64,000 nt of DNA, from positions 43,940,441 through 44,004,440 of the forward strand of contig NW_004454165.1 in assembly GCF_000283155.1 (NCBI RefSeq). Reading direction: 5' to 3'. Made by a program: the position numbers and the translations under genes. Of the stretch, positions 1-12,659 are shown in pieces (position 1 is the first letter of the stretch; each line of letters begins with the position of its first letter). Below the pieces are notes generated by a model. That model had not been told where the DNA came from, did not search any database, and saw only the letters and a list, made by a program, of their open reading frames with translations. Source of the stretch: Ceratotherium simum simum. Its lineage: Eukaryota > Chordata > Mammalia > Perissodactyla > Rhinocerotidae.

Positions 1-160
1 GGGGCTGGTCTGTCACTGGTCTGTCCTCTCGGGGCTGGTCTGTCAATGGTCTGTCCTCTCGGGGCTGGTCTGTCACTGGTCTGTCCTCTCGGGGCTGGTC
101 TGTCACTGGTCTGTCCTCTCGGGGCTGGTCTGTCACTGGTCTGTCCTCTCGGGGCTGGTT
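1..160. repeat. 30-bp minisatellite at window edge
   Basis: Five consecutive 30-bp units start at 1, 31, 61, 91 and 121, with a decayed sixth from 151. Each unit holds two copies of ctggtctgtc, so the 30-mer grew from a shorter duplication. Only one change (caatgg for cactgg in unit 2) is visible, which implies recent homogenisation. The array probably continues left of the window. Confidence 0.95.
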
Positions 161-2120
161 TGTTCCAGGGTGTGAGGCTCTCGTCCACTGTGAGCAGCAG
201 GTCATCACTGCCCGTCACCTGTCCTAGGGTGGGCCACCTGTTGTTCAAGTCTTTGCCACACAGAAATTTTCAATTCCTATATAATCAGAGCCATCATCTT
301 CTCCTCTCCCAGCTTTTAGTTCACTCATCACTCAGGACATTCTCCCACATTCAGAGCTTATTCACAATATTCTCAGGATGTTCCTGGTACTTTTATTTTT
401 CACAGTGTAACCTTTAATCTGTAAGGAATTCGGTTTATATGGCGTGAGTTAGGATGTAATTTTTTTCAAGACAGGTAATTAAACCAACTCCATTTTATAA
501 AAATACCTCCCTTTCCCCAGTGAACTAAAACACCATCTTTATCACAAATTAGGTTCCCATATATACTTTGATCTGCTTTTGTATTCTCGCTGATACTTTT
601 TGTCTATTAGGAACCTAAGAATATCCAGCTTAACCTTTAAAAGTGACTGTGTTACTGGAAGATGACACATATCCAGTAAACCCCTGCTTAGCAGGCGGCT
701 CTATCACTCTTGCTATAATCTGTATTATAGATATATTATCTATAGTCACACTTACACACAAAGCAGGCACCCAGCCCCTTTACCTTCTGAATAATTTTTC
801 TGGTTTAACGTCTAGCTACAGCTAATAAGCCAATGTTGAAAATTCCACGTTTATTCTTTAATTTATTGTCATTTAAATTGAAACTCTCCACGGCCTCTGA
901 GAGTGCACAGCTGCCTGATTAACACACAGAACTTGAGGGGAAGTTCTCTGGTCAATCCTGGCTGTTGTCTCCCGAAGCTCTGCCGGGCTCTGTGACTCTC
1001 CCGAGGCCTGCAGACGCCTGCTCACTTCGGCTCTTCCTGGCTTCTCTTCCTCCAGGCGCTGTTCCTTTCCCACCACTTCTATTCTTAGCTCCCAGAATTT
1101 GAGCCTTTGGCTGGCCTAGACTGTCTGCTTCTCATTTAACCAAGGGCCAATTCACAATTTTCCATGAATTAAAATAAATTGAATTCACAGAAAATCCCCA
1201 ATCTAATTTCCACCATTACGTCTAAGCAATGAGAAGTCCTTGGAGCCACAGGGACCGTCTGTCAGCCCCTCCCGGCCAGAGCACTGAAGAGGGAGGCAGC
1301 TCCTGATGGTGGGTCTGGGGGACCAGGAGGCAGGGAGGGATGGAGTGGGCAGAGATCAGGCCAGGCAGGGAGATGGGGACAAAGGCCGAGAGGGCAGAGA
1401 GCAAAGGCAGGGTGGGTCAGGAGGGTGGGGGCACAGGGCAGAGCGAATGTTCCAAACAGCTTGCACGGCGGCCTGAACCAGAAACACAGGACACGATAAC
1501 CGCTGTGTGTGAAACTAGTGACCGTCAGCTGCAAACATCCAATCTGCCGACCAAGGAAGAGGACCCCAGAGCCTCGTGCACCCGTGCGGCCCCGTGTCTT
1601 CCCCACACTCTGCGACTGGCCGATGGACCAGTGGGATCTCACCTCTTAAGACACGACATGAGTCCACCCTCCTGGCCTGCTCTCTGAGTGTCTGCCTCTC
1701 ACATCACGCCAAGCCTGTGACGCAGCTTCTCTGCACAGACATGTCTGTGCCGCCCAGGTCAGGCTCCTTCTCCCCATGGGGCTGGGCTGCCTTCAACCTG
1801 GATGACCACCACGGCCCGGGCAGGTGGCTGAGCCCCTCGGAACTCCTCCAAGAGGTTCCCATGGCAGCGACTGCCCCTCGTGGGCTCCGCTCCCAATTCA
1901 AAGGGCGCCTGGCCCGCCACATCCCAACCACCCAGGAAGCAGAGGGCTGCCAGGATCGGAGGACGAGAAGGGCCCGCAAAGGCAGAAGGAGCCGTGGTGC
2001 ATCTGAGAGGCTCAGTTTACTGCTGTGCTTCCCAGAATGGAGCCAAGCCTGGTTCTCCCCAGCTGGCAGCTTCCACCCAGGGCCCAGCACCCCGCCAAAC
2101 TGCCCTCCGCTGTCCTCTCA
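161..2120. other. Intronic DNA without recognised genes
   Basis: Mostly unique sequence. The part at 240-860 is AT-rich with L1- or MER-like character that I cannot assign. From 1200 on it is GC-rich with overlapping open frames on both strands that lack domains. Confidence 0.5.
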
Positions 2121-2124
2121 GATC

Positions 2125-2225
2125 AGGCATGCGCCTCTCACTAAGCCTCAGTTTCTCCGTCAGTAAAACAGGAAAATATTGCCTGAGAAGAGCTTAGCTT
2201 GGTTCCCGGCACACTCACGGAGTCA
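2125..2225 (+). repeat. MIR SINE fragment
   Basis: The stretch resembles the conserved MIR core around 'actaagcctcagtttctccg' followed by 'agtaaaacaggaaaatatt', matching the sense orientation of the family. It is old and diverged. Confidence 0.65.
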
Positions 2226-3114
2226 GACTCAGCAACGGCCGTGGTGATCCTTCACTCCCGCACAGCATCCCCGACACGAGCCGGTGTCCCCGGACAGCCC
2301 CTGTCGTCTCGGGAGCATCCCTGGGGCCGGATCACGGCAGGGGACACCGAGGGGCAGGCTCGGAGCAGCTGTGGGGCCTGGTCTGGGGGACACACCCTCG
2401 CTCCAGGGGCTGGGATCTGCAGGGCTCAGCAATTCCCCCATCACAACAGCTGTGCAGCCTGAGTTATCCTGAACCGCCCTAAAACGTCCCCGTAGTAAAT
2501 CCTAGTCTTTCCATAAAAATCTGGTTCCATCACAGTGAATACGCGACTGATCAGAGAGGCATCCCAGATATCAGAACGGCAGCAAAGGCACGCATCACTT
2601 AATTCAGCTCAGAACTCGGGAAAGGAGGCCGGGCAGCAAGGAGCCAGGAAGACCCGGGCCCTGCGGCGCCACCTCGACTGCTTACTCTGCTGAGAAACTG
2701 TCGACCCCTCAGGTCAGGCCATGAGCTCTCAGAACAGCATCTCGGTCACGGATGGTCGGCTTTACTCCAGTCCGGGCCTCTGCTCTGTGGTCGGCTCCGA
2801 GCCCCTTTTCTTGGTTCACTTCACATCTCTGCCTTGGTTACAGTCTTCCACTTGGTTCTCTCAACCCCTAGAACCCCATCCGGGCACCTGGCCCCTGTCC
2901 ACAGCCTCTCTCGTCTCCAGTGTCAGTTCTAAAGCTCATCTCTAGTCTACACCTGCCACGTCTACATACTAACCGCAGACAACCACACTCAGGAGCACGG
3001 TAAGACGAACCGGCCTCTATCTGGCACAGCATGGGCAATTCACATCCACGGTCCTGTTCAGGACCTCCCCCAAGTGGACTGGCTGTGCGGACACCAGGTT
3101 TCAAGGCCTTCTTC

Positions 3115-3210
3115 TCCCCAACACACGACTAGTAAACGTCAAAGCTGAGACTGAACCCCAGACGACGGACCTTAAACCCGTGCTCTCAGCACCGCACCAG
3201 GGTCTGCACA
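3115..3210 (-). repeat. MIR SINE fragment
   Basis: The order 'actagtaaacgtcaaagctgag', 'actgaacccca', 'gtgctctcagcaccgca' follows the antisense MIR core and tRNA-like head. It is diverged. Confidence 0.55.
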
Positions 3211-3574
3211 CGCACGTATGAAACTGAGGCCGGCCCTGTTCTCTAACCGCCGTTTACTCCAGCTCCCGCCTCACAAGCAGAGAAGGCGGCAGGCCCCACA
3301 CACCAGGGAGGGAGGGGTGCTCTCTGGTAAGATCTCCCAGTCTTAACAGGACAGACAGCTTTGAGCACACATGGGTCGTTCTCGTGGAGCGTCCCAGCAG
3401 TAGAAACCCCGTACACATGCCCTGTGTCTCAGCCCCACAGACGACGGTGACAGTGCAGTCTTGCCACAGGGAAGGAAGGTCTGGGGGTTTTACCCGCTGT
3501 GGGGTCGTGGTTCTTCATATTCTAACTCTGCTTTTCTGTATCCCCCAAATCTTCAGTGGAAATGTTTACTTTTG

Positions 3575-3610
3575 TACACACTCGCACACACACATACACA
3601 CACACACACA
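3575..3610. repeat. CA microsatellite
   Basis: Interrupted (CA)n tract of about 36 bp. Confidence 0.9.
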
Positions 3611-5220
3611 GCATCCCAAGACTCAAGGCAAAAGTTACTGGCAACATTCAGGGGACGAGAGGAGCAACTGGGCAGGGGATCCTCAGAACAGAAACATGGG
3701 GGAGAGGGGAGGGCAGCACAGCAAAGACCCTCCCCATCACATCCCTCACTGCCCTCCTCCTCCTCCTCCCCTCCACCCGGGGGCTTTGAACGTGCGGGCG
3801 CGGGAGCCCAGACCCGTGGAATCAGGTCCCCAGTGGGTGGACCAGGCCCGGGTGCTGTCTTAGCGCTCTGCAGGGGATGGCCACATGCAGCAGCTTGAGG
3901 ACGACTGCCCAGCTGGCCCCCGCGGGCTTCTCCTCTGGGTCCCGGAGCGCGGAGGTACGCACGTGAGCACTACAGAGGGTGTCCGAGTGTGAGTTTCTCC
4001 CACCACGAAGTGGTCAGTGGGCTGTGAGGGCCGCAGTGTTAGCCTGTGCCCAGCACAGTGCATGACAACACACCACTGGGTCTTTTAGCCCCCCGCCCCT
4101 GAGGGGGTCTGGAGAGGGCCTCAGTGCATAGGACACACTCCTCTGAACTAACAAGCTGACCCCTGGCTCATGCTTGTCTGGGGACCGAGAGTCCACCCTA
4201 AAAGAGTGACCATCCAGTGGGACTGATCTGAGAGACTCTGGAGCTAAGACCCTGGACATGGGATGGTCCCAACCTTCCACCGTGAGATTCTCCAAAAGTT
4301 GTGGGGCTGACACGTCATCATTCAGGGCAGCTCAAGGTAAAAAAATTAAAACTATAACACAGAACAGCTAATTGCGGATGCCACAAATGGGCTGGTGTCT
4401 CTAGGAAAGAAGGCTCTCCCCATACCCCCACGCTCAACAACACCATGAAAAGGCTCGGTGTTTTCAACTACACTCATGACAAGCTCCTTCCAAAATAGCC
4501 TCTACCCACACAAGCTGTTCAAAAAACCGCAAATGTAACAGCAGAGTTGGTGACAGCTCAGTGCAAGGTCGGTGATTAGGGCCCTCCCCGATTGCAACTT
4601 GAGCAAAATTTGTGCTTCCAGGGGCTGGCCAGGCACCGAGTTCTGGCTGGGGTGACGACGCACAGCACTAGTGACTGCGACCCATGAAAACACTGTACGA
4701 GGTCAGAGGAGGGACGGATTCCACCCTACCCTTTAATTCCAAACAACAGGCAGGAACGGGGCTTTTAGTGGAAGAAACAATAGCAAACAGCAGCTACACC
4801 CCTTGTGTGGCCACGGATGTGGCACTGACCGCCCTCCCCAGTCAACTCTGACCCCTCCCCACCCCACCTACATCCAAGACTAGGGCAGTCAGGCAGTCCG
4901 TATGGCGTGTTGTCAGACCACTGGTGACAGCAAATACGGACAGGGGAACAAACTCTCCATCAACGGGCGTCAGCAGAGAGTCCAGAGGGGGCTCCCGAAA
5001 GGGGCTCCTCCCTGAGCTACAGCTGCTGAGCCGGGCCAGCTCCTCACATCTCGCCCCTCGGGAGCTGAAGGAAGCTAGCAGTGGAGGGAGGGTTTTCACC
5101 CAGGCAAGTCAGGGCGCCTCTCCCCAGAGCCAGAGCTCAGCACACGTCATGAGGAGCACTTTCCACTGATGATCACGCAGAAAGTGCGGCTGGAGTCTCA
5201 GCTCAGCTGTAAGGGAACAG
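3611..5220. other. Intronic DNA, no recognised feature
   Basis: I recognise no exon, RNA gene or repeat family in this stretch. Confidence 0.4.
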
Positions 5221-5224
5221 GCTT

Positions 5225-5400
5225 TAAACCAGGGGCCCCCCAACTCCCGCTGCATGGGAACCCTCAGGAAGCAAAGACCGCCAGGCCCCGTCAGAAGTAC
5301 AGATTCTATAGGCCTGGGGTGGGGTGAAACATCTGCATCAAACAAGCTCCCAGGTGAGCTGCTGGTGTGGGGACCCCCTTGAGAGCCCCAGGCTGAGGGG
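5225..5400. repeat. MER5-like hAT MITE
   Basis: The stretch contains the diagnostic series of a MER5 element: 'aaaccaggggcccc', 'gtacagattctataggcctgggg', 'acatctgcatcaaacaagctcccaggtga', 'gctgctggtgtgggga'. MER5 copies are non-autonomous hAT-Charlie DNA transposons that were active early in placental mammals. Terminal repeats are too worn to place exactly. Confidence 0.7.
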
Positions 5401-5654
5401 GAAGAATTCGAGTAGGGGGTGATGGGCATGCCCGTTCTCCCTGCCGGCTGCAGGTCCCTCCTCTCCCACCTCCAGGTGGGCCCAGCAGCCTCCTCTTCCA
5501 GGGGCAGCAGAGGTGAAGGCAGCTCAGGAACAGGCTCAGCTCGCAGTGCAAATGGTTTCAAAGAGGAACCTCAGAGGAAGGAGACCCTGTCCTCAGAGGG
5601 GGGTCAGAGGCCAACAAGGTGGGCTGGGACACACAAAGAGACAGGGCAGGTGCC

Positions 5655-5830
5655 CGGGATGATGCACAGGACAGGGGGCTGGGACAATATACAAGGACGG
5701 GGGGACTGGGACGATGCACAAGGATGGGGGACTGGGATGACGCACAAGCAGTGGGGGGCTGGGATGACGCACAAGGACTGTGGAGCTGGGATGATGCGAA
5801 AGGACTAGGGGGGCTGGGAAGGGCTCAAGA
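5655..5830. repeat. ~29-bp minisatellite
   Basis: About six diverged units built on 'ggggctgggatgacgcaca' plus 'aggac', with lengths of roughly 28-31 bp. Unit-to-unit differences are frequent, so it is older than the array at the left edge. Confidence 0.88.
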
Positions 5831-6394
5831 AGGCACTAAGGCTCAAGGGGAGAGCCAAGCTCTCCTGGGGAAGGCTGACCAGGAGCTGGTAGGCACTAGG
5901 AAGCCTTTCCTGACTCGGGGAAGGGGGCTGGGATGGCCCTGGGACAGGCTGAGTGAGCGATACTGGACCCTGAGCCACACCATCTCCAGGACCAAAGGCT
6001 GCTCCTCTCTTCCTGCTGTTCACGGGTAGAGCTTCTTCAGTGTGAGTCATCTCCTTCCTAGGACAGTCGCACACGAGGCACCTGGGGCTCGGAGGCCCCC
6101 AGCACACCCAACACCCTAGCACCCCAGCAACCGTGGACCGGGTTCTTTCCACACAGCCCCACACATCCTCCAGGCATTCAGCAACAACGACCTGACACAG
6201 CACTTGGATGGTGCGTTACGTGTGAGGAGGAACAAAAGGAACATCTGAAACGTAAGGCAGACCCCTAAGCCCATCTGCAACAACCACGTTGCCTCTGATA
6301 AACTAAAACAGAGAGAAATGCTAATGAGAAAACCAGATGAGTGGCCCAGATTTCAGGATCATTCAGCAGTTTATAGCAGAGATCTGTTCACATG

Positions 6395-6520
6395 CAGGAT
6401 GCTCATTAACTTACTCCACAAACCATTGTCAAGCGTTTACAAGGCACCAAGCAGACGGCGTGTGGGGTCCAGGACCACCGGAAGGAGCCACTCCCTTCCC
6501 TCGGCGAGCTGACATCCTCG
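6395..6520 (-). repeat. L2 LINE 3' fragment
   Basis: The order of sequence from 'ttactccacaaaccattgtc' through 'gcaccaagcagacgg' to 'cggcgagctgacatcc' follows the antisense L2 3' end. It is diverged. Confidence 0.45.
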
Positions 6521-8184
6521 ATATTCCAAAGCCAAACCACAAATTTATCTGCAGAGTTTATAACGAATTTCCTCTTGTCATGTGCTAACTTTCTGTTCTG
6601 GATTTCCTGGGGTTTCCTTTATTAGACTTGAGTCCAAAACTATCTTGGAAAGACTCTGGTCATCTGGGCCCCGCACACGTCAGGGGGAGGAGGAGGGAAT
6701 GAGAGAAGTTACTCAGCAATCACTGAACCAGAAGGGGCCAGGGCAGCGACGTTTCCGGCTCCCGCATCGCGAGGTCCAGACACAACGCCTAGCCATCCGC
6801 TTGCTAAACGGTGCATGACGGGCCAGGAACCTCATTCTACATCGGAAAAAACACCACCTTATTCTTGACTGGTCTTTAAACTGCACAGGCCAAAATGAGT
6901 GGCTCTTTACGACATACTTGATTTTACTCATAAAACCAGCTTGTTTTTCTTCATTCTTCACTCATCTTTGTTTACTTTTATTTGTTAGTAAAAATTGGAC
7001 AAGTTTTTAGTAGAAACCTGAGAGTTCATTAAACGTACTCTCTCACACTTGTTTGGCGCTGATTTCCAAGTGTAGGGAGAAGGCAGATGCTCTGAATTGC
7101 CAATGCAATGATCCAGAACGCTCAGTCAGTCCTGAGGAGGGAGAAGGGGGCTGAACTAGCTCGAGTCTCCTGCTCGGCTGGTGTCCGTGTGCGGAATACA
7201 CCCCAGGCCTACGGCCCAGCCCCACAGAGAGTCGGTGCTGCAGGAGGCACAGAGCAAGGCCTCACCAAGTGAAGGCACCTCCCTTGCTGGTGGGCGTCTA
7301 GAGACCTTACCTCACTGTGAGAAGTGACAGCTTCCCCAGCATCTCCTGGGCCAGAGGTGCACATGAATGCCTCGCCTCCAAGATGGCCCCACAGCCTGAG
7401 CCGGACAGCGACCATAGCCGGCCTGTGCGAGGCTGCTCCGCACACAGAGCCGCACTTGTCCAGTGCCTGTGACGGGGCCTGCGTGCCGAGGGCAGGCTCA
7501 TCACAAGACGCTTCCTACGGCTTCCAAAATAGCTAGCTGATCATTCATACACACTTCCTGTCATGCGAGCCTGTGCCAAGGAGATAAAACCACGGAGGGA
7601 TCCAGAAAGAAAGGCAGAGAAGTCAAAACTACACACCAACTTCAGTTGTCACCTAGAGCTCACAGTGTCTGCTGTTTCTCCAGTTTCTTCCGCAACACAC
7701 GCAGCCTCGTGTGAGTGTTTTTAACTACACTAAATGCTCTGTAACCGGCCCCGAGGTCAGAACACCACAATCTCTTGCTTCTACCGCATGCTGAGGGAAA
7801 GCAGAGCCTCCAATTATGTCGCTACAGACACACCTGTTCCTGCAAAACTGCATTTAAACGTAAGATTATGCTTCTTCACTAATATTTTTGAGTCATGAAC
7901 AGATGCTCAATGAAGAAGCAGGAAGGCTCTCGATGAAGAAAACACACGGGCTCGGACGCGGCCTCCAGCCACGCTGGTGACATCCTGGGGCCCCCTGTAG
8001 GGCGACCGATGGAGCAACCAGGAACCCAAGGACTGTGGGGCTGGTAACGCAGCTAAAACCACACAGCCAGGGAGCACGGGGGCCGGACCCCAGGCGCCCA
8101 CCACCAGCTCATGCCTTCCACGCCAGCCACATCCTCTTGAGGAACCTGCTGGCCTGCAGCCCTTTCAGCTGGTCCTGAAAATAT

Positions 8185-8275
8185 CCCTGGTCACCCACCC
8201 GACCCTGCGACCTCGAGCAGGTGCTCACCCTCTCTAGGCCTCACTCTCCTTCCAGGTGTCAATGACACTGAGGCA
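8185..8275 (+). repeat. MIR SINE fragment
   Basis: The sequence 'cctgcgacctcgagcaggtg' followed by 'accctctctaggcctcactc' follows the sense MIR core. Confidence 0.65.
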
Positions 8276-8319
8276 ACGTGTGCTCTGGTCTGCCACTTTA
8301 CAGACCTAAAGCCACTCGA

Positions 8320-8530
8320 CCCTCTGAACAATCTTATGAAGCAGTTATTACGGTCGTCAGTTTACAGTCACTAAAACTAAGGCAGAGAGAGGTCAAATGA
8401 CTTGCCGAAGGTCACACAGCATGTCAGTTGCACAGCCGGGAGTGTCAGCAGCAGACTGGCCACTCTGCCCTCAGCCCCGGGTCCTGCCCTTCTCGTCCAC
8501 CCGCTAGACCATCAGGCGGTGTGTTTGGTC
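8320..8530 (-). repeat. MIR SINE, well preserved
   Basis: The stretch runs through the antisense MIR landmarks in order: 'acaatcttatgaagcagtt', 'actaaggcagagagaggtc', 'gacttgccgaaggtcacaca' and the tRNA-like end near 'ccactctgccctcagc'. This is one of the clearest MIR copies in the window. Confidence 0.85.
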
Positions 8531-8689
8531 CACACTGCGGGGGTCCTTCCATCCAGTGTGCATGAGATCCATCTGCTCTCCTCCCAAAATGTGACCGGCA
8601 GCTCTTCAAAGCCACACTCCTGGGGAGGCAGAGAGCTGGGCAGACACACCTTTGGTTTTCACAGGTGTCCAACACTTTGCCCCAGGCAC

Positions 8690-8885
8690 CCCCACCCCCA
8701 CCCCAGTGTTGATGTTCTCGGGTGGCGCCCTGTGTACTGTAGAGCACTGTGGCTGTGGCCAAGGGTCTCGGCCCACTAGGTGCCACCCTCCCCGCTCCCA
8801 GTGGTGACAAAGGAAAACATCCCCAAACGTGGCCAAATATGCCCTGGGGGCAAAAGCGCCCTGGTTTAAAACCATGGCACTAAAG
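8690..8885 (-). repeat. MER20 hAT MITE
   Basis: Landmarks of MER20 occur in antisense order: 'cactaggtgccaccctcccc', 'agtggtgacaaaggaaaaca', 'acgtggccaaatatgccctg', 'gggcaaaagcgccctggttt'. MER20 is a non-autonomous hAT-Charlie element known in some mammals to carry regulatory activity; no such role is shown here. Confidence 0.85.
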
Positions 8886-8889
8886 AAGT

Positions 8890-11345
8890 TGTGTGTCTGG
8901 ACACCCTCACTCCCAGGCAACCTGGGGCCCCTGGACTAGACACGCGACGAGCCCAGGATGGTTCCCTCGGAGCCAGACGTGCGGACTGTCGCCTGCCTTC
9001 TGCATGTCCAGTCAACTCTCAGGGAAGGAGCAAGGGCGCTAGTCACCCGCAAACAAAAAACTCCAAGAGAAACTCGAGCACCTTCTCCTCCCCGTTCTCT
9101 GCTCTGCTCCCTCGGGATCCATGACTCTGAGTCCCGTTACTGACCCGGCAAGCGGGGTGCTGGTGTCCCGGAGAGGCAGGCAGGGACTTCCTGCTGCGCG
9201 GCTCCTCAGGGCCAGGAGCCCCGGTTTCTTTGGAAGCCCCAGAGTCAGGAGGACCTTCCAGATGGCCGAGACTGGCTGTCCTCATACTTTGCCCAGGTCA
9301 GAGCCTCTCTGACTCAAGTCCTGAATGACTGCTTTACTTTCTGTCCCCACCCACCTGGCCTCACAACAAGGACTCTACAAATTACAGAGGAACCCGAAGA
9401 GGAAAAACAGACAAAGGACCAAAATCTGTGAGTCTGTGCACAGCTTGCTGCCTGGAAGACATGCCCACGGCTGTGAGCCCCGCCTGCCCCATCCCTGTCC
9501 AACAGGCCCGATTCTACCTGAAGGAGGTCTGAACTCCAAGACACACACGTATATAAACACACGAGAGGTGTCCTGTTATCTAAGAACCCATGCCTGGCCC
9601 TCCTCCTGCTTTCCAGGGAAACGTCGCATTTCTGGGACCTCATAAGCCTCCACTGTAAGACAGGCCACTGTGGTCTGGCCCAAGAGAGGGAGACTGATGA
9701 CCACGGTGGCTAGGCAGGAGCACCCCTCCTCGAGCTGTCAAATGTGGGGACGCTGCGCTTCAGAACAGGTGAAAGGTGCACACCTCGCCTCTGTTCCCAG
9801 GAGAACAGGAGAAGCAGGCCAGACCGTCCCTGTCCTCCTCAGCACAAAGCAGAGCTCACATCTCAGACCTGAAAATTCCCTGGTTATGACTATTCCCATG
9901 AATACATGACTTTGTCGAGGGGTCTCTGTCTTGTTTATCCTTTGTTGGCAACATCGTGGAAGGCAGGCCTCTCCGGGAAGTCCCCAGTCATGGCTCCCTG
10001 GCCCACACGAAGCCCCTGGCAGGGGCGCCAACTTCGTGACACAATCCGGGTGGCCCACGTCAGACCCCTGGGCTGACTTCAGCCAACGCTCGGCCTGCGC
10101 AATTCAGAACTGCCACCTAACTGCCCATGAGTGCAGGTTAGCGGGAGAAGAGCTTTGGAAAACTCACTTTCCCCAACTAGGATCTGTAACTGACACATCG
10201 AGTCAGACAAACAGCTCTTGCCACCGTCTGTGATGACCCTACAAGTCCTCAGTCCCGCACTGACTTCTGAACGCTGCCCCACCCTCGCTTCCCCCAATCC
10301 CACAACTCCTCCCAGGTCAGATGTGTACAAACGCTTCCCAAATCGTTCTGGAATATCTTACTCGGAAGACAATGCCGTCACCACGTTCAGGCCGTGGTGA
10401 CGCTGAAATCTGGACCAGCTTCCAGAGCACGAGGCGGAGACCATCACCTCCTCTGATGAATGACTGACCCCGCTCGCTGGTACCTGGCCCGCTCTACTGA
10501 AAATCAGCAGGTATGTCCTACCTTAAAACCACCCACTTTCTTATATTCACAGAACTGGCGGATTCCAGCGCAGCTCCCAAAAGGAAAGCTGACTGGGCTG
10601 GGGAGAGGTCAGCGCATAGAGGGCAGGGGTCCCGGCTCCGAAAGGAAAGCGGAGGAACACAGAAGTAAGTTGTTACCCATCACAGTGCATAATGACCAGG
10701 TGAAGAACAGGTAAAAGAGTGTAATTTGGGGACCAGACTCTGCCTGCACCCCGCCCTTCCCCACTGACCACCTTCCTCCCCGTGACCAAACGGTCTGCTT
10801 GTCCAGAAGGACATGGGGACAGAGAGAAAGGCTTCCCCAGAGCGAACCCAGTACACTTCACGAAACAAGACAACAGCAACAAGATGCTGAGCAAAACCAC
10901 AATGACAGTGGCTTGTCTTCCCACATGACCTCTGTGTCCAGTCAGGACAAGTACAGACATTCTCGGTCCAAATGCTGAGAAACTCTCCAAACACTCGACG
11001 CAGAGCCGAGGGAGCAGGAAATGACGAACAGAGAAAGGAATTTGCAGATTCCAGATGGACAGAGCCAGCTGGGGGCTCAGGAAGCCGCACGCAGTCCTCC
11101 GCCGTCACCTCCGTGACAGTCCAGCTGTAGCCAACCAGGCTCAAGGGCATCGGGTTCCCTCAGGCAAGGCCTCCCCCCGAGGCCGGTGTCTGCGTCTGAA
11201 GAGCAGGCAAGTTGGTTCCTAGGGCTCACAGCGAAGCCAGTGCAGACAAGAGCCGTGTGGAACCCCCTCCACGCCCACCATGTCCACGGGCCAGAGGAGC
11301 CTCTCCTCATAACCTGCAGCACTGCCCGTCTCAGGATGGCCGTCC
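8890..11345. other. Intronic DNA, no recognised feature
   Basis: GC-rich unique sequence. I found no exon with credible splice sites or any RNA gene. Confidence 0.4.
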
Positions 11346-11349
11346 CCTC

Positions 11350-11735
11350 TCGTCACTAGATCCCCAACCCTCTCAACACCAGACCCCGATCTGCCCCAGC
11401 CTCCTGTCACAGACTCCGATCCCCCCAACATCCTGTCACCAGACCCCCATCTCCTCAACCTCCTGTCACCAGACCCCCATCCCCCCAACCTCCCGTCACC
11501 AGACCCCCATCCCCTCAACCTCCTGTCACCAGATCCCCAATCCCCTAACCTCCTGTCACCAGACCCCCCATCCCCCCAACCTCCCATCACCAGACCCCCA
11601 ATCCCCCAACCTCCCGTCACCAGACCCCCATCCCCACAACCTCCCGTCACCAGACCCTCATCCCCCACTAACCCTTCTGTCACCAGACTTTGTTCCCCAT
11701 TAACCTCCTGTCACCAGACCCCGTTCCCCCACAGG
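11350..11735. repeat. ~30-bp minisatellite
   Basis: About twelve units of the type 'cctcctgtcaccagaccccc' plus 'atccccccaa' run head to tail. Central units are near-identical and edge units decay, as expected of an expanding array. Open frames rich in P, S, H and T across it (plus strand) or G and D (minus strand) are by-products of the repeat. Confidence 0.95.
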
Positions 11736-12435
11736 GCGCAGGCTCCTGTGAAGCAGGGCCACCGGTCACTTCTAACTGACCACAGCTCAAGTGCCAATGT
11801 TTGCTGTGGTTTCCTCGCCATGTTTTCCCTCTCTGGAACTCTGGGACATTCTCCTGAGCGGCACAGCCCAGCCCGGGGTCCTCGGAGCTGGTCAGACTGG
11901 GAATTCCCACCTGAGTGCAGCTAGCTAAAAGAACAGGCAGGAAACAATTAGGGTAAAAAAGCTATGAGAAAAACTCCAGGTTGTGGGACCTAAAAAGTGT
12001 AAGATTTCTGATACAAATACAAAATATTAAAAAACAACACAGAAAAAGCTCTCCAGCCTTAGAAAGTGGAAAGGCAGGTGTCCCAGCGGGGCCCCAGGGC
12101 ATGCCGGGCCACGCACCCTCACGCTCTCAGACTGCAGGCATCCCTACACACACCCATGACCCTGGGGCCAGGCCACGGAGCCACGCGACCCACCGGGTGT
12201 CAGCAGGGTGTCTGCAGCCTCCCTGTGTCGGGCACAAGACAAGGATGAAGACTTGCTTGAGAAACAGGAACCATCTTTAAACCCCACACGTCTTACTCTG
12301 GCGAACAGGGCAGTTCCTGGCACCATGGATCTCGACCAACAGGAAAGAGTCAGCAGGGGTCTCAGAAACCCCTCTCACACCCCCACACTGGGCACACAGC
12401 ACGTGCACTGCTACCCGAGACAGGGCCCAGGCCCG

Positions 12436-12655
12436 CATATGTGCATGGGCGTGCATGTATGCATGTGTGCGCGTGTGCCCATTTGTCTGTGTGTGTGCGT
12501 GCGTGTGCCCGTGTCTGTGTGTGTGCATGTGTGCTCGTGTGCCCGTGTGTGTGTGCACGTGCCCGTGTCTGCATGTGTGCCGGTGTGTCTGTGTGTGCGT
12601 GTGTGTGCGTGTGCCTGTGTGCGTGTGTGTGTGCGCCTGTGCGTGCTCACGCACA
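12436..12655. repeat. Compound GT/GC-rich simple repeat
   Basis: About 220 bp of alternating purine-pyrimidine sequence (GTGTGC, GTGCCC and related words). Long alternating tracts of this kind can adopt Z-DNA. The cysteine-rich or histidine-rich open frames across it are artefacts. Confidence 0.92.
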
Positions 12656-12659
12656 CATC

